Part shown: positions 51,691 through 60,441 of the stretch, piece by piece
Numbering within the stretch: position 1 is the first letter of the stretch
Layout: each line of letters starts with the position of its first letter
From: Polyangiaceae bacterium
GTDB taxonomy: Bacteria > Myxococcota_A > Polyangia > Polyangiales > Polyangiaceae
Assembly: GCA_041389725.1 (NCBI GenBank)
Contig: JAWKRG010000003.1
Coordinates: 310,001-374,000 of the forward strand
DNA length: 64,000 nt
Direction of reading: 5' to 3'
Program-made: the position numbers and the translations under genes
The notes under the pieces: model-generated
What the model was told of the DNA's origin: nothing
Seen by the model: the letters and a program-made list of their open reading frames with translations, nothing else
Databases searched by the model: none

Positions 51691-52341
51691 ATGCGAAAGC
51701 TCATGCTGGGTGCCGTGGCGACGGCTGTGGCGCTCTTGGCCTCACCCGAAGTCGCTCGGGCAGAAGACAACGTCGCAGACGTGCCCGCCACCGGAAAAGG
51801 TATCGTCGGTGGTGCACTGCTTGGCGGCGAGGTCGTCATGTTGACCGAGGCTGCATTTCGAGTGAAGCCGTGGTGGGCCTACGCGATCGGCGGAGTTGCC
51901 GGCGGCGTAGCAGGCGGCGTCGGTGGGTATTTCGCCGAGCAGGGCGGAGACGCCAAGTTGAGCATGTATCTGCTCACCGGCGGCATGGCACTGGCAATCC
52001 CGACGACGGTGGCCGTGCTCAGCGCGTCGCGCTACGAGCCCCCCGCCAACTACACGGAGGATCACGGTCCCGCAGACGAGCCCGTGGCGGAGCCCGCCCA
52101 AGCCGAACCCCCACCCGCCGCTGAGGCCCCCGCGCCCACGAGCCGTCGTGCCACTCCCCCGGCTCGACTCCAGTCGCTGCCGGCAGCCCCCCCTTCGTTG
52201 GTGGGAATCAGCCCGGAGGCTTTGACGCTGGGAGTTCCAGCGGTGGAAGTGCGCGACTTGTATACCCGGGAAGACATGTTCCGCTACGGAGTGACACAGA
52301 AGGCAGAAGTGCGGGTCCCGGTGCTCAGCTACGTGTTCTGA
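51691..52341 (+). CDS. Predicted membrane/secreted protein, unknown
   Basis: 216 residues from ATG 51691 with GGAGG seven bases upstream. Signal peptide to about residue 24 (AVALLASPEVARA). Two hydrophobic, Gly-rich segments follow (YAIGGVAGGVAGGVGGYF; LLTGGMALAIPTTVAVL), then a Pro/Ala/Glu linker and a conserved-looking end (LGVPAVEVRDLYTREDMFRY...VPVLSYVF). I do not recognise a family. The Gly-zipper-like segments might pair with each other in a membrane. Confidence 0.7.
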   Translation: MRKLMLGAVATAVALLASPEVARAEDNVADVPATGKGIVGGALLGGEVVMLTEAAFRVKPWWAYAIGGVAGGVAGGVGGYFAEQGGDAKLSMYLLTGGMALAIPTTVAVLSASRYEPPANYTEDHGPADEPVAEPAQAEPPPAAEAPAPTSRRATPPARLQSLPAAPPSLVGISPEALTLGVPAVEVRDLYTREDMFRYGVTQKAEVRVPVLSYVF

Positions 52342-52443
52342 GCATCACGCCCTCGAACGGGAGCACGGGAGGCCTTTGAGTCTGCCGGCGCGATCACGTA
52401 ACATCGGCGGTCCGTCTGGAGCGCTGCTTACCAAGAGTTCCCC

Positions 52444-54177
52444 ATGGCACCTGCCGCCCCGCAAAAGTCTCGTAGAGGAGCTGACGATCCGTCCCTAGGC
52501 AAGGTCATTGCTGGCCGCTACCGCCTCGAGGCTCGCATTGGCGAGGGCGGAATGGGCATCGTCTATCGTGCCCGACACGTTCTCATCGATCGCGTCGTCG
52601 CGGTGAAGCTCATTCGTCCCGACTTGCGCGGGGAGACCCACCTACGCGCGTGGATGCTGCGGGAGGCCCGTGCGGCCAACCGCGTGGATCACGCCCACAT
52701 CATCGACATCTACGATATCGGTGAGACGGACGAGGGAGAACTCTATCTGGTGATGGAGTATCTGATCGGCACGCCGCTTTCGTCCGAGCTCGCGCGTGGT
52801 CCCCTCGTCCTCAATCGCGCCGTGGACATCTTGGAGCAGATGGGTGCAGCCCTTTCGCGCGCGCACGACCTTGGTGTCGTGCACCGCGACTTGAAGAGCG
52901 ACAACATCTTGCTCACCGCGCGGGGTGGTCGAAAGGACTACGTCAAGATCTTGGACTTTGGTTTGGCCGCACTCGCGCACGATCCACGGCTGGCCCCCAA
53001 AGGCGCGGTCTTCGGGACGCCGGAGTACATGAGCCCGGAGCAGGCGAGAGGCGAGCAGGCTGGTCCGCAGTCGGACTTGTACGCGCTGGGTGTACTGTTC
53101 TTCGAGATGCTGGTCGGGCAGCTGCCCTTCCGCGCCAACGATCGCGAAACGCTTCTGGAGATGCAGCGCAGCGCGCCGGCCCCACGCCCCAGTTCGATTC
53201 GCAAAGACATCAACCCCGTCGCCGAGCGCATCGTGCTCAAACTCCTGGAGAAGGATGGCCGCAAGCGCTATCGGGACGGCCACCATTTGCTGGAGGAGCT
53301 GAAGGCCCTCCAGCGCGCTTTGCCGAGTGTTTCCTGGGATCGGGAGGGCAACGAGGCGCCGGCGGCGGGGCCGCCACTGCCACCCCCCCCGCGCTCACCG
53401 AGCGTCACCGAGTGGGCCTCCCGAGCTGGTTTGTTCGCACGCATGTTGGCGCGGGCGTTTCCATCGGGCAACGCCGCGCCGGAGTTGCTTGCGGCACAGA
53501 GCGCAGTGTGGGATGCGGCCGCGAAGGCCAACAGTCTCGAGGGCGAGATCGCAAGCCACACCCGCAAACTCGAGGCCCTGGAGCGACGCGGCCGTGCGCT
53601 ACGCGCCGAAATCGGACGCAAGGTCGAGGAGCTCGCTCAGGAAGAGTCCCGCGCGCTGCGTGACGCAGCCGCCTACGCGGAAGAAGAAGAGATCGCACGC
53701 CGCGAGCTCGGCTCGGCCCAGCAAACCGCAAAGGAAAAGGTCGCCCTGGCCGACCAGGCGGACCGAGCGGGCAAGGGTACGCGCGCGGTCTTCGAAGCGG
53801 CGGGTGCCTCGGTCGCCATGGTGGAAGCAAAACGCCAATGGCTGCAAACACGCGAAGCCCGTCGCGCCGGACGCGAAGCCACCGCGCGGGACCTGCGACG
53901 GCAAATCGAAGAGCTACGCGCGCAGTTGGCGCGCTACGCGGAGGCCCTGGAGGAGGACCTGCAAGCGGGTCGCGAGAAGGTCGCGCAGCGAGCCAAGGAA
54001 GGCCTCAGGTTCGAGAAGGCCTTCCAGGACGCGTCGAAGACTCTGATCGAAGCCCTGCGAGGAAAGCAGGAATGCCGCGACTTGATGGCTGAGCTGGAGT
54101 CTTCCCCGGCACAGCAGCAGGCCTCGGACGCGCAAGCGAGCTTGCGCGCCGCGCCCGCCGTTCGCCCCGCTGGCTAG
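52444..54177 (+). CDS. Ser/Thr protein kinase with C-terminal coiled coil
   Basis: 577 residues. Kinase domain ~20-290: GEGGMGIVYRARH, VAVKLIRP, catalytic HRDLKSDN (near 147), DFG (near 171) and the GTPEYMSPEQA activation segment. From ~355 to ~555 lies an Arg/Glu/Ala/Lys-rich heptad region typical of a long coiled coil (RKLEALERRGRALRAEIGRK). There is no membrane segment or PASTA domain. The helical tail may drive dimerisation or scaffold binding. A kinase with a C-terminal coiled coil is unusual but known in myxobacteria. Confidence 0.92.
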   Translation: MAPAAPQKSRRGADDPSLGKVIAGRYRLEARIGEGGMGIVYRARHVLIDRVVAVKLIRPDLRGETHLRAWMLREARAANRVDHAHIIDIYDIGETDEGELYLVMEYLIGTPLSSELARGPLVLNRAVDILEQMGAALSRAHDLGVVHRDLKSDNILLTARGGRKDYVKILDFGLAALAHDPRLAPKGAVFGTPEYMSPEQARGEQAGPQSDLYALGVLFFEMLVGQLPFRANDRETLLEMQRSAPAPRPSSIRKDINPVAERIVLKLLEKDGRKRYRDGHHLLEELKALQRALPSVSWDREGNEAPAAGPPLPPPPRSPSVTEWASRAGLFARMLARAFPSGNAAPELLAAQSAVWDAAAKANSLEGEIASHTRKLEALERRGRALRAEIGRKVEELAQEESRALRDAAAYAEEEEIARRELGSAQQTAKEKVALADQADRAGKGTRAVFEAAGASVAMVEAKRQWLQTREARRAGREATARDLRRQIEELRAQLARYAEALEEDLQAGREKVAQRAKEGLRFEKAFQDASKTLIEALRGKQECRDLMAELESSPAQQQASDAQASLRAAPAVRPAG

Positions 54178-54210
54178 GCTCTGAGGCGGTAGACCTAGCG
54201 AGCCCGCCGC

Positions 54211-54747
54211 TCAGGGCAACTTGGCGGTCAGGAAAGCCTTGAGCTTCACTAGCGTCTTGACGTCGCGATTGAAGCTCGGCGCCTCGTAGGCGTCGGCCCA
54301 GGCACGGACCTCACGCGCCAGGTCCGCACGTGCGCCAGGGTCGCCGAGCACATCGTGCGCCGTTCGACCTCGGGCGTTCACCTGGTCCAGCCCGCGAACG
54401 TAACCCTGGAGTCGATCGTAGTCTTGACCCAAGAAGTCCTTCATCAGAGCGTCGTCCTTGGCAAGACGCTCGAGGTCGCCCGCCGCAAGGGTCGCGTCTG
54501 CGTCGACTGCGAGTGCCGCGGCCGCGCGAAATACGAAGGCGTCGTCGATGAACCCCAGATCTTCGATACCATCGGGGATCAAGTCCAGCGACTTGAACAG
54601 GTAGTTGAGTGCACCCGCGAGATGACGACGCGCGTCCTCGGCGCCCCGCTCTTCTTCCACCAACTGCGCCAGCACGCGCGCATCAGCGTTCAGATTCCGC
54701 AACCAGGACGGGAACGCCTCCAAGCACGCTGCATCCAGCTCTTCCAT
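54211..54747 (-). CDS. DUF1232 (YkvA-like) protein
   Basis: 178 residues from ATG 54747, preceded by GAGGAGGAT. The DUF1232 motif LNYLFKSLDLIPDGIEDLGFIDDAFVFR is present near residue 47 in two stretches. In this family the LIPD...G..DD signature marks a helical, possibly membrane-associated domain of unknown function. The C-terminal half is a separate helical region. It lies between two kinase genes, convergent with the first. Confidence 0.8.
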   Translation of the reverse strand: MEELDAACLEAFPSWLRNLNADARVLAQLVEEERGAEDARRHLAGALNYLFKSLDLIPDGIEDLGFIDDAFVFRAAAALAVDADATLAAGDLERLAKDDALMKDFLGQDYDRLQGYVRGLDQVNARGRTAHDVLGDPGARADLAREVRAWADAYEAPSFNRDVKTLVKLKAFLTAKLP

Positions 54748-54829
54748 AGACTGATCCTCCTCGGCACTTTCGGTTCGTAGCGCGAGCGCGCGGGGACTAC
54801 CGCCGTGCACTCCGTCTCCGGCGGATAAC

Positions 54830-55993
54830 CTAGAAACGCCCGGCCACAAAGCCCCCAACGAATCCAAGGGCCAGGCAGATCAAGGCAAGCAACACGGCCA
54901 GGGTGAGCGGGACGCGCGCCGGCTGGCGGGGCACGTCGACGACCGGGACCTGCGGTTCTGGTCGTTGGGGTATGTAGGAACCATAGGCGGAACCTGGCGA
55001 AACGGCGGTGCTGGACTCGCCAAAGGGCCCCGCCGCAGGCTGAGCAGAGCCCGGGGGCGGCACCGACGGACGCACCGCGTGTCCCGAAGGCACGGCGCGT
55101 CCCGAAGACACGATCGCGATGTCTTCGCCGCGCGACGCCAGCTGAAGCGCAGCCGACATTTCCTCGGCGTTCTGGAAGCGCTCCCCCAAGTCCTTGGCGA
55201 GAGCGCGAGAGAAGAACGGTGCCCAGTGGGCGTATTGCGGCGCGATTCGCTCGATAGGTACGGGATCGCTGTTGAGCACTTTGGTGAGGCGCTCAAACTC
55301 GTTTTCGGCCTCGAAGGCCATGCAACCGGTCAGCATCTCGTACAGCAGGATGCCGACGGACCAGAGGTCAGCCCGCGGGTCCGTCGTCTTGATGGAGCGG
55401 ATCTGCTCTGGGCTCATGTAGCCCGGCGTGCCGAGCAGCATGCCCGTCTTGGTCTTGCGTTGCACGCCACCCGCTGCGTCGAGTACCCGCGCGATGCCGA
55501 AGTCCAAGACCTTCAGCTCGGTGCTGGATGCGGGGTCCCCGAGCAGCATCACATTCCCCGGCTTCAAGTCGCGATGCACGACGCCCGCCGCGTGTGCGAG
55601 GGCGAGGGCGGCCAAGATGTTGCGGGCGATTCCCGCCGCCTGCTCGACGGGCAAGCGTCCTTGGTTCATGCGCGCAGCCAGGGGGATGCCGCTCACGAGC
55701 TCCATGACCAGGTACGGCGTCCCATCCGCGGCCTGCACTGCTTCGTGGATCCTCGCTACGTTGGGATGGTCCACGCGTGCGGTCGCGGTGAGCTCGTTCA
55801 AGAAGCGACCGACGATCTCCGAGGAGTCGCCAAACTCCGCACGAAGGATCTTGATCGCGACCCGCTCCTGCCGCTCCAAGTCCGTGCCTTGGTAGACGAC
55901 GGCGAGTCCGCCCCGCCCCAGCGCCTTGTCCAGGCGGAAGCGCTGGTCCAACACCGCGCCCACCAGATCGTCCGGGTCTTGGAAGTCGAGCAT
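54830..55993 (-). CDS. Membrane Ser/Thr protein kinase with C-terminal TM
   Basis: 387 residues. Kinase domain ~18-275: GRGGLAVVYQGTD, VAIKILRAE, HRDLKPGN (near 141), DFG (near 164), GTPGYMSPEQI and YEMLTGCMAF. A Pro/Ser linker leads to a single C-terminal membrane segment (LTLAVLLALICLALGFVGGFVAG), so the catalytic part faces the cytoplasm and nothing of size lies outside. The Gly-loop ends in LAVV rather than MGVV. Its ATG directly follows the stop of the lipoprotein gene upstream. Confidence 0.93.
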   Translation of the reverse strand: MLDFQDPDDLVGAVLDQRFRLDKALGRGGLAVVYQGTDLERQERVAIKILRAEFGDSSEIVGRFLNELTATARVDHPNVARIHEAVQAADGTPYLVMELVSGIPLAARMNQGRLPVEQAAGIARNILAALALAHAAGVVHRDLKPGNVMLLGDPASSTELKVLDFGIARVLDAAGGVQRKTKTGMLLGTPGYMSPEQIRSIKTTDPRADLWSVGILLYEMLTGCMAFEAENEFERLTKVLNSDPVPIERIAPQYAHWAPFFSRALAKDLGERFQNAEEMSAALQLASRGEDIAIVSSGRAVPSGHAVRPSVPPPGSAQPAAGPFGESSTAVSPGSAYGSYIPQRPEPQVPVVDVPRQPARVPLTLAVLLALICLALGFVGGFVAGRF

Positions 55994-57130
55994 TCAGAGT
56001 ACGGAGCGACAGCAGAAGGTGATGGCCCCTACCCCGACCACGCTCCCCTGTGGAGCACCCCCCTGCGCACTACACGAGCCAAAAGGGGCGGGCTGGTGGG
56101 TCGTCTTGTAGGACCAGGTGCCCCAGTCCAGCAGGCTCGAAAGGTTCTGGCAAGCGTTGCTGGTGACCGAACGTTTGCTGCCGGAACAGCCTAGTCCATC
56201 GTAGAAGCTGAAGTCAGGCGCGTCGCAGCTGACCTGCTGAGCAGTGCATTGGCAACTGCCGCAGGTGCGCTGGTCCACACCCGACTGGTAGGCGACGATG
56301 CGAACGCCATACTCGCTCGGGCAGCTGACCTCCCCAGGCTGCTCCACGCAGACGAACCCTCCGTAGTCGCCGCTGCCATTCTTCACGCACGCTTGTCCGG
56401 CCCCACAACCCTGGCCGTGTGGCTGGCGACAGGCATCCTGAACGTTGGAGAACAGATCCGTGTCCTGAAGTTGGCTTGGCACGGGGGCGCAGCTTCCCTG
56501 CGCGGTGACCGAGCCCGGAGTCGCGTAGCACGATAGCGTCCCTTCCGTGTAGTCACCGTTGCTGCAACTCCCGCCCAACTTGCCGCTCCAACTCTGTGCA
56601 CCCGAACAATCGCTTGCACCGTGCGTACAAAGAATCCCCCCCGCACTGCAAGCTGCGCCGGAGAGGGCCCCGCAGGCACACGATGTACAACTAGGGGCGA
56701 TTGGGTCGCTCATGTAGCGCGTGGGGGGCGCGCCATCGGGGCACGTCGGCCCATCCGCTGCCGCAGGTGGAAAACTCTCGCCGCGCACGCGCAGGTATCC
56801 CGTGAAACCCGCCGGAAGCGCAGGAACGCAACTGAACTCGCCACAGTCCGGGTCGGCGCAGTCCACGGCACCGTCCCCGTCATTGTCTACGCCGTCCGTG
56901 CAGTGCTCGGCGCCGGTGCTGCCGCCAGCGCCAGTGCCACCCGTTGGAGCACCACCGCCGCCCTCGGCGCCTTGCCCCCCGGTTGCGACTCCCCCCACGC
57001 CGGAATCTGCGGCGCGCCCGCCCGAGGGCCCAACCGGATTGCCCGCCGCATCGCCGTGCTGATCGAGCCCACAGGCAACGGAAAGAGACCCGAGCAAAAA
57101 GACGGACACGACGCGCGCCAAGGTGCTCAT
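55994..57130 (-). CDS. Cys-rich lipoprotein adjoining a kinase
   Basis: 378 residues from ATG 57130. Lipobox LSVAC near residue 20, a Gly/Ala/Thr linker, then a CTDGVDNDGDGAVDCADPDC motif (MopE-like, ~85-105). A Cys-rich body with ~20 Cys follows (SCTSCACGALSGAAC, CGSCQC, TFCCRSVL). It is separated from the kinase gene by no bases (TGA then ATG), so the two are likely coupled. The kinase has no extracellular domain, so the lipoprotein might act as a partner; this is inference. Confidence 0.85.
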   Translation of the reverse strand: MSTLARVVSVFLLGSLSVACGLDQHGDAAGNPVGPSGGRAADSGVGGVATGGQGAEGGGGAPTGGTGAGGSTGAEHCTDGVDNDGDGAVDCADPDCGEFSCVPALPAGFTGYLRVRGESFPPAAADGPTCPDGAPPTRYMSDPIAPSCTSCACGALSGAACSAGGILCTHGASDCSGAQSWSGKLGGSCSNGDYTEGTLSCYATPGSVTAQGSCAPVPSQLQDTDLFSNVQDACRQPHGQGCGAGQACVKNGSGDYGGFVCVEQPGEVSCPSEYGVRIVAYQSGVDQRTCGSCQCTAQQVSCDAPDFSFYDGLGCSGSKRSVTSNACQNLSSLLDWGTWSYKTTHQPAPFGSCSAQGGAPQGSVVGVGAITFCCRSVL

Positions 57131-57160
57131 GGGACCCGAGCGAGGATAGCATGCCGTTCG

Positions 57161-57733
57161 ATGCAGGCCGAAGTACGCCCCACTCCGCCGCGATCCGTCG
57201 CCGTATTTTTGGGCGCAGGTCGCCCGGCCGCTGCGTGGCCCTGGGCCTTGGCAAAAGACACCGCCCTCGCCCTCGCTCACGCCAAGTGGGACGTGGTCTA
57301 TGGGGGAGCGAACGTGGGACTGATGGGCGCCTTCGCCGATGCGGCGCTGGCGGCAGGATGTCGCGTGGTGGGCGTGATTCCCCAAGCGCTACGCGAGCGC
57401 GAGATCGCACATCCCAGTCTGAGTGAGCTGCTGCTCGTCGATGACATGAACCAGCGCAAGGCCGAGATGGTGCGTCGAGCGTCAGCCTTCCTGATCTTGC
57501 CCGGTGGCTTCGGCACCTTCGACGAGCTATTCGAAGTCGCGACCTTGGCCCAACTTGGCCAGCTCCACGCGCCGATCATACTGCTGAACTCCCACGGGTT
57601 CTTCGACGGCTTGTTGACTCAGTTCGACACTGCGCTCGAGCTCGGTGTACTGCGCCCGGAGCACCACGCGCTTTTGTCCGTCGCGCAAACGCTGCCGGAA
57701 GCGCTGCACCACCTGAAAAAAACGAACGCCTAG
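57161..57733 (+). CDS. LOG-family (cytokinin-activating-like) Rossmann protein
   Basis: 190 residues. YGGANVGLMG, the R/K pair in DMNQRKAEM and the PGGFGTFDELFE signature (PGGxGTxxE) mark the TIGR00730/LOG family, which hydrolyses nucleoside-5'-monophosphates (in plants and some bacteria, cytokinin riboside monophosphates). The opening SVAVFLGAGRPAAAW is a variant of the usual GSS motif. ATG 57161 gives the family length. The stop codon overlaps that of the convergent gene. Confidence 0.85.
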   Translation: MQAEVRPTPPRSVAVFLGAGRPAAAWPWALAKDTALALAHAKWDVVYGGANVGLMGAFADAALAAGCRVVGVIPQALREREIAHPSLSELLLVDDMNQRKAEMVRRASAFLILPGGFGTFDELFEVATLAQLGQLHAPIILLNSHGFFDGLLTQFDTALELGVLRPEHHALLSVAQTLPEALHHLKKTNA

Positions 57734-58734
57734 AAGCGCCCTGACAGACTGACGTGACTGGGTGACAGCTGCAGGCTCACGCTCGTCGTGTCGGCAGCAG
57801 GCTCTGGCCCTTTGCGCGACAGGAGCATCACGGTACCCACACCCACTCCGACGATCCCCACGCCCAGCGTCACTCCCGACAGCAGCGCGTAGGTCTTGCC
57901 TCGTTGCTCCGTGCTCTCCAGGGTGTCGGGGCACACCGTGCCCAAGCAGCCATCTTCCAGTTCGCTTTCGGCCTGGCTTCTCAACGCGAAGAAAACTCCG
58001 CTCGCAGCCAGGCTGGCGACGCCGAGCCCCGTCACGACCCAAGGGAATGCCGAACTCTTGGAGGCTTGTTGCAGGTCATCGGAGGTGACGGCACCGCCGG
58101 TGCTGGCTTGTCCGTCCGTCTCCGGTCCCGATGGGCCGTCACGCAAGGCCTCCGGCACGTCTAGGGTGACACTCTCGGTTTGTCCTTCAGCCACTTCGAC
58201 GGTTTGCTCGAAGCGCTTGCCCTTGGAGGTGATCCCGACGACCGCGTGCGGGCCCGGGTCCACGCTCACCTCGCGGCCGACCTTGGCAGACCCCAGGGCA
58301 ACCCCATCCAGTTCGATCTTGATCGCTGCGGCCCCTTCACCGCGCTGGATGATGATCTTGGGGATGCGAGCCTCCAGTGCCTCGCGAGACTTCTGGATCT
58401 CCGCGATCAGCTCCGCGTCCTTCTTCTCCGCGCGCTCTGCTTCATACTCTGCCAGGCGATACCCTCCGAGGGCCTCGTTCAGGCGGCCGAGATTCTCTTT
58501 GCAGCGCGCGATGTGGAACCGCACCTGCGGCGTCATCTTGATGCGGGATACCTGCTGAAACGTGTTCAGGGCCCCCGCCCAGTCTCCGGCGGCCTCTTGG
58601 GTCACCCCCTGGCCGTACTGCTGGCGCGCTCGCGCCAGCTCCTCTTCGGTCTGCGCGGAAGCTGACTTTGCAGCGCCGAGTGCCGCCAGCAGGGCGGCGA
58701 TGACTGCTCGGTTGCCCAGGGACTTGGTCGTCAT
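57730..58734 (-). CDS. TPR/PEGA-like membrane protein
   Basis: 334 residues from ATG 58734 (58755 adds seven). Signal peptide AVIAALLAALGAAKSASA, a TPR-like part (EEELARARQQYGQGVTQEAAG...RFHIARCKENLGRLNEAL), a PEGA-like beta segment (IKIELDGVALGSAKVGREVS...VTLDVP), then two membrane segments (~250-270 and ~295-320) with a Cys-containing loop between. This layout is common in Sorangium-type genomes but has no named function that I know of. The stop overlaps that of the LOG gene. Confidence 0.8.
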   Translation of the reverse strand: MTTKSLGNRAVIAALLAALGAAKSASAQTEEELARARQQYGQGVTQEAAGDWAGALNTFQQVSRIKMTPQVRFHIARCKENLGRLNEALGGYRLAEYEAERAEKKDAELIAEIQKSREALEARIPKIIIQRGEGAAAIKIELDGVALGSAKVGREVSVDPGPHAVVGITSKGKRFEQTVEVAEGQTESVTLDVPEALRDGPSGPETDGQASTGGAVTSDDLQQASKSSAFPWVVTGLGVASLAASGVFFALRSQAESELEDGCLGTVCPDTLESTEQRGKTYALLSGVTLGVGIVGVGVGTVMLLSRKGPEPAADTTSVSLQLSPSHVSLSGRF

Positions 58735-58839
58735 TCTGAGCCCATACTTTACCATCGCGCTCGGCGAAAAGGAGCAGACCGGTGCCCCAGCCTCGCCGTG
58801 TCGCCGGTTTTCCGTTCTCCGTGCCGCCCTCATTTTGAT

Positions 58840-59268
58840 ATGAGTCGAGTCATGACGACCCGAGCGCCTAGCGACGAGCTCTTCGCTTCCTTGGCGAAGT
58901 TTCGCGCGGAATGGCCAAAGCGAGGGTGGAGCTGGGACAATCGCTTGTCCTGCGTCGCTTCGGCCTTTGGCGTGGACCTGGTCGACGAGGCGCGCGCCGC
59001 GCTGCCACATGCATTCCCACACCAGTGGAATCATCGCTCCCTGGGACAGGCGCCACCGATCGTCCAGCAAATAGCCGAGCGCACTGGCGGCGTACGTCAG
59101 GACCAGCTCATCGTCGCGACCCAACCAGCGGGCGGTGCCATCGCCTACGGACTGTGGTGGCCTTGGGGAGACGACACGACGATTTCGCTGCGCATCGGCG
59201 TTGCCGGTGGTCCAGTGATGAGTCTGGAAGAGCGGCTGCGCGAGACTTTTGGCGCCAACCTCGACTGA
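58840..59268 (+). CDS. Hypothetical protein
   Basis: 142 residues from ATG 58840 (58852 also possible). No signal peptide or membrane segment. Notable Trp-rich stretches are RAEWPKRGWSWDNR and GLWWPWGDD. I recognise no family. It lies before a strong shared terminator and is divergent from the TPR/PEGA-like gene. Confidence 0.6.
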   Translation: MSRVMTTRAPSDELFASLAKFRAEWPKRGWSWDNRLSCVASAFGVDLVDEARAALPHAFPHQWNHRSLGQAPPIVQQIAERTGGVRQDQLIVATQPAGGAIAYGLWWPWGDDTTISLRIGVAGGPVMSLEERLRETFGANLD

Positions 59269-59286
59269 GCGCGCCCCGCACATACC

Positions 59287-59317
59287 AAAACGGCGGCCCC
59301 GCTGGAGCCGCCGTTTT
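59287..59317. terminator. Bidirectional intrinsic terminator
   Basis: AAAACGGCGGC (59287-59297) and its exact complement GCCGCCGTTTT (59307-59317) form an 11-bp stem with a nine-base loop. It carries A-run and T-run ends on both strands, as expected between two convergent genes. Confidence 0.85.
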
Positions 59318-59341
59318 GCGTGCACGTTGGCCGAGAGAGAC

Positions 59342-59743
59342 TCAGCCTGCGGGAGCGGCGGGCGGAGCAGCCTCCACCACGAACTCCCACGTGAACGTGG
59401 CCTGACCGTCGTTCTGGTCGGGCGGCGTCAGGGTCAAGCCGTTGATGGCCGTCACTACGCAACTCGACACCTCAGCCGGAGCCGTGGTTCCGGCAGCGTC
59501 GACCTGCGGGTCGACGATTTGACCGGTGTCCTTCTGCACCATGAACTGAACACGCACGGTGCCCGCAGCCGACTGATTGGCTTGCAGCTTCTGGTCGTAG
59601 CAAGACTTGATCTCGGCGCTCTTGGTCTCCAACAGCGCTGCGGTGTCATCGCGGTACATCTCGGGCGAGCGAGCCGCGAAGGAGCAAGCGGACGTGGCCG
59701 CCGCGATCATAACGAGCGAAAGAGGCATGAGAATCTTCTTCAT
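59342..59743 (-). CDS. AgmX/PglI C-terminal domain-like small lipoprotein
   Basis: 133 residues from ATG 59743 with AAGGAG upstream. Lipobox ATSAC near residue 20. The body has IKSCYDQKLQANQSAAGTVR, VQFMVQKDTGQIVDPQV and a Cys in VSSCVVTAINGL, then GQATFTWEFVVE, the pattern of AgmX/PglI (TonB C-terminal-like) domains. AgmX is linked to gliding motility in Myxococcus, but most relatives are uncharacterised. It lies 32 bases after the ompA-like gene and is probably co-transcribed with it. Confidence 0.78.
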   Translation of the reverse strand: MKKILMPLSLVMIAAATSACSFAARSPEMYRDDTAALLETKSAEIKSCYDQKLQANQSAAGTVRVQFMVQKDTGQIVDPQVDAAGTTAPAEVSSCVVTAINGLTLTPPDQNDGQATFTWEFVVEAAPPAAPAG

Positions 59744-59775
59744 GACTGGTCTCCTTGTAGGAACGCGAGCGGCGC

Positions 59776-60441
59776 TCACTTCTTTTCCTCGGTTTTCGCC
59801 GGGGCTTTCAGAGCACCAGGCTTCTTGAGAGCACCAACGGAACCAGCCGCCGGAGTGGCCGTGTCAGGAGCCTTGGCATCCTGCTCGGTGATGTTGAACT
59901 CCACGCGTCGGTTCGCTTCGCGCCCCTCTTCGGTGTCGTTGGTTGAAATGGGCTTCTCGGAACCGAATCCCTTCGCGGTCAGTCGGGTCGCCTCCACGCC
60001 TTTGCCAACCAGCGCGGCCATCACGGCCTTCGCGCGCTTGTCGGACAGCGTCTTGTTGTATCCCGCATTGCCCTCGGAGCTGGCGTGCCCCTCGATGGCG
60101 ATCTTCTTCACGTGGGGGTTCTTCTTGATGACGTCGGCGATCTCCGTGATCAGCCCGTCAGACTCCGCTTTGATGTTCGCGCTGTTGTACTCGAACTGGA
60201 TCTTCTCGCGGATCTCGATCTTGTCAGCCTTCAGCTCCACCCGCTTGGGCTCTTCCTTCGGAGGTTCTGGTGCCGGCGGAGGCGGTGGTGCCGGGGCTGC
60301 CGGCGGCGTGCCATTCACGGCGAACGCGGTCTGACCTTCGAAGACCTTGGTTCCCGCGCATCCCGCCATCAAGGCGAGGCAGGCCGTGGCACCGAGGGTG
60401 AGGCCAATCTTCCTGAGCTTCAGTCGATAAGGTGCAGTCAT
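59776..60441 (-). CDS. OmpA-family lipoprotein (Pal-like)
   Basis: 221 residues from ATG 60441, preceded by CAGGAG. Lipobox LMAGC near residue 27, a Pro/Ala-rich linker, then an OmpA C-terminal domain ~85-185 with IQFEYNSANIK, AIEGHASSEGNAGYNKTLSDKRAKAV and GFGSEKPISTNDTEEGREANRRVEF. The peptidoglycan-binding D and R residues (LSDKRA, NRRVEF) are present. It should tether the outer membrane to the wall. A Lys/Pro-rich tail (~30 residues) follows the domain and is unlike Pal. Confidence 0.92.
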   Translation of the reverse strand: MTAPYRLKLRKIGLTLGATACLALMAGCAGTKVFEGQTAFAVNGTPPAAPAPPPPPAPEPPKEEPKRVELKADKIEIREKIQFEYNSANIKAESDGLITEIADVIKKNPHVKKIAIEGHASSEGNAGYNKTLSDKRAKAVMAALVGKGVEATRLTAKGFGSEKPISTNDTEEGREANRRVEFNITEQDAKAPDTATPAAGSVGALKKPGALKAPAKTEEKK

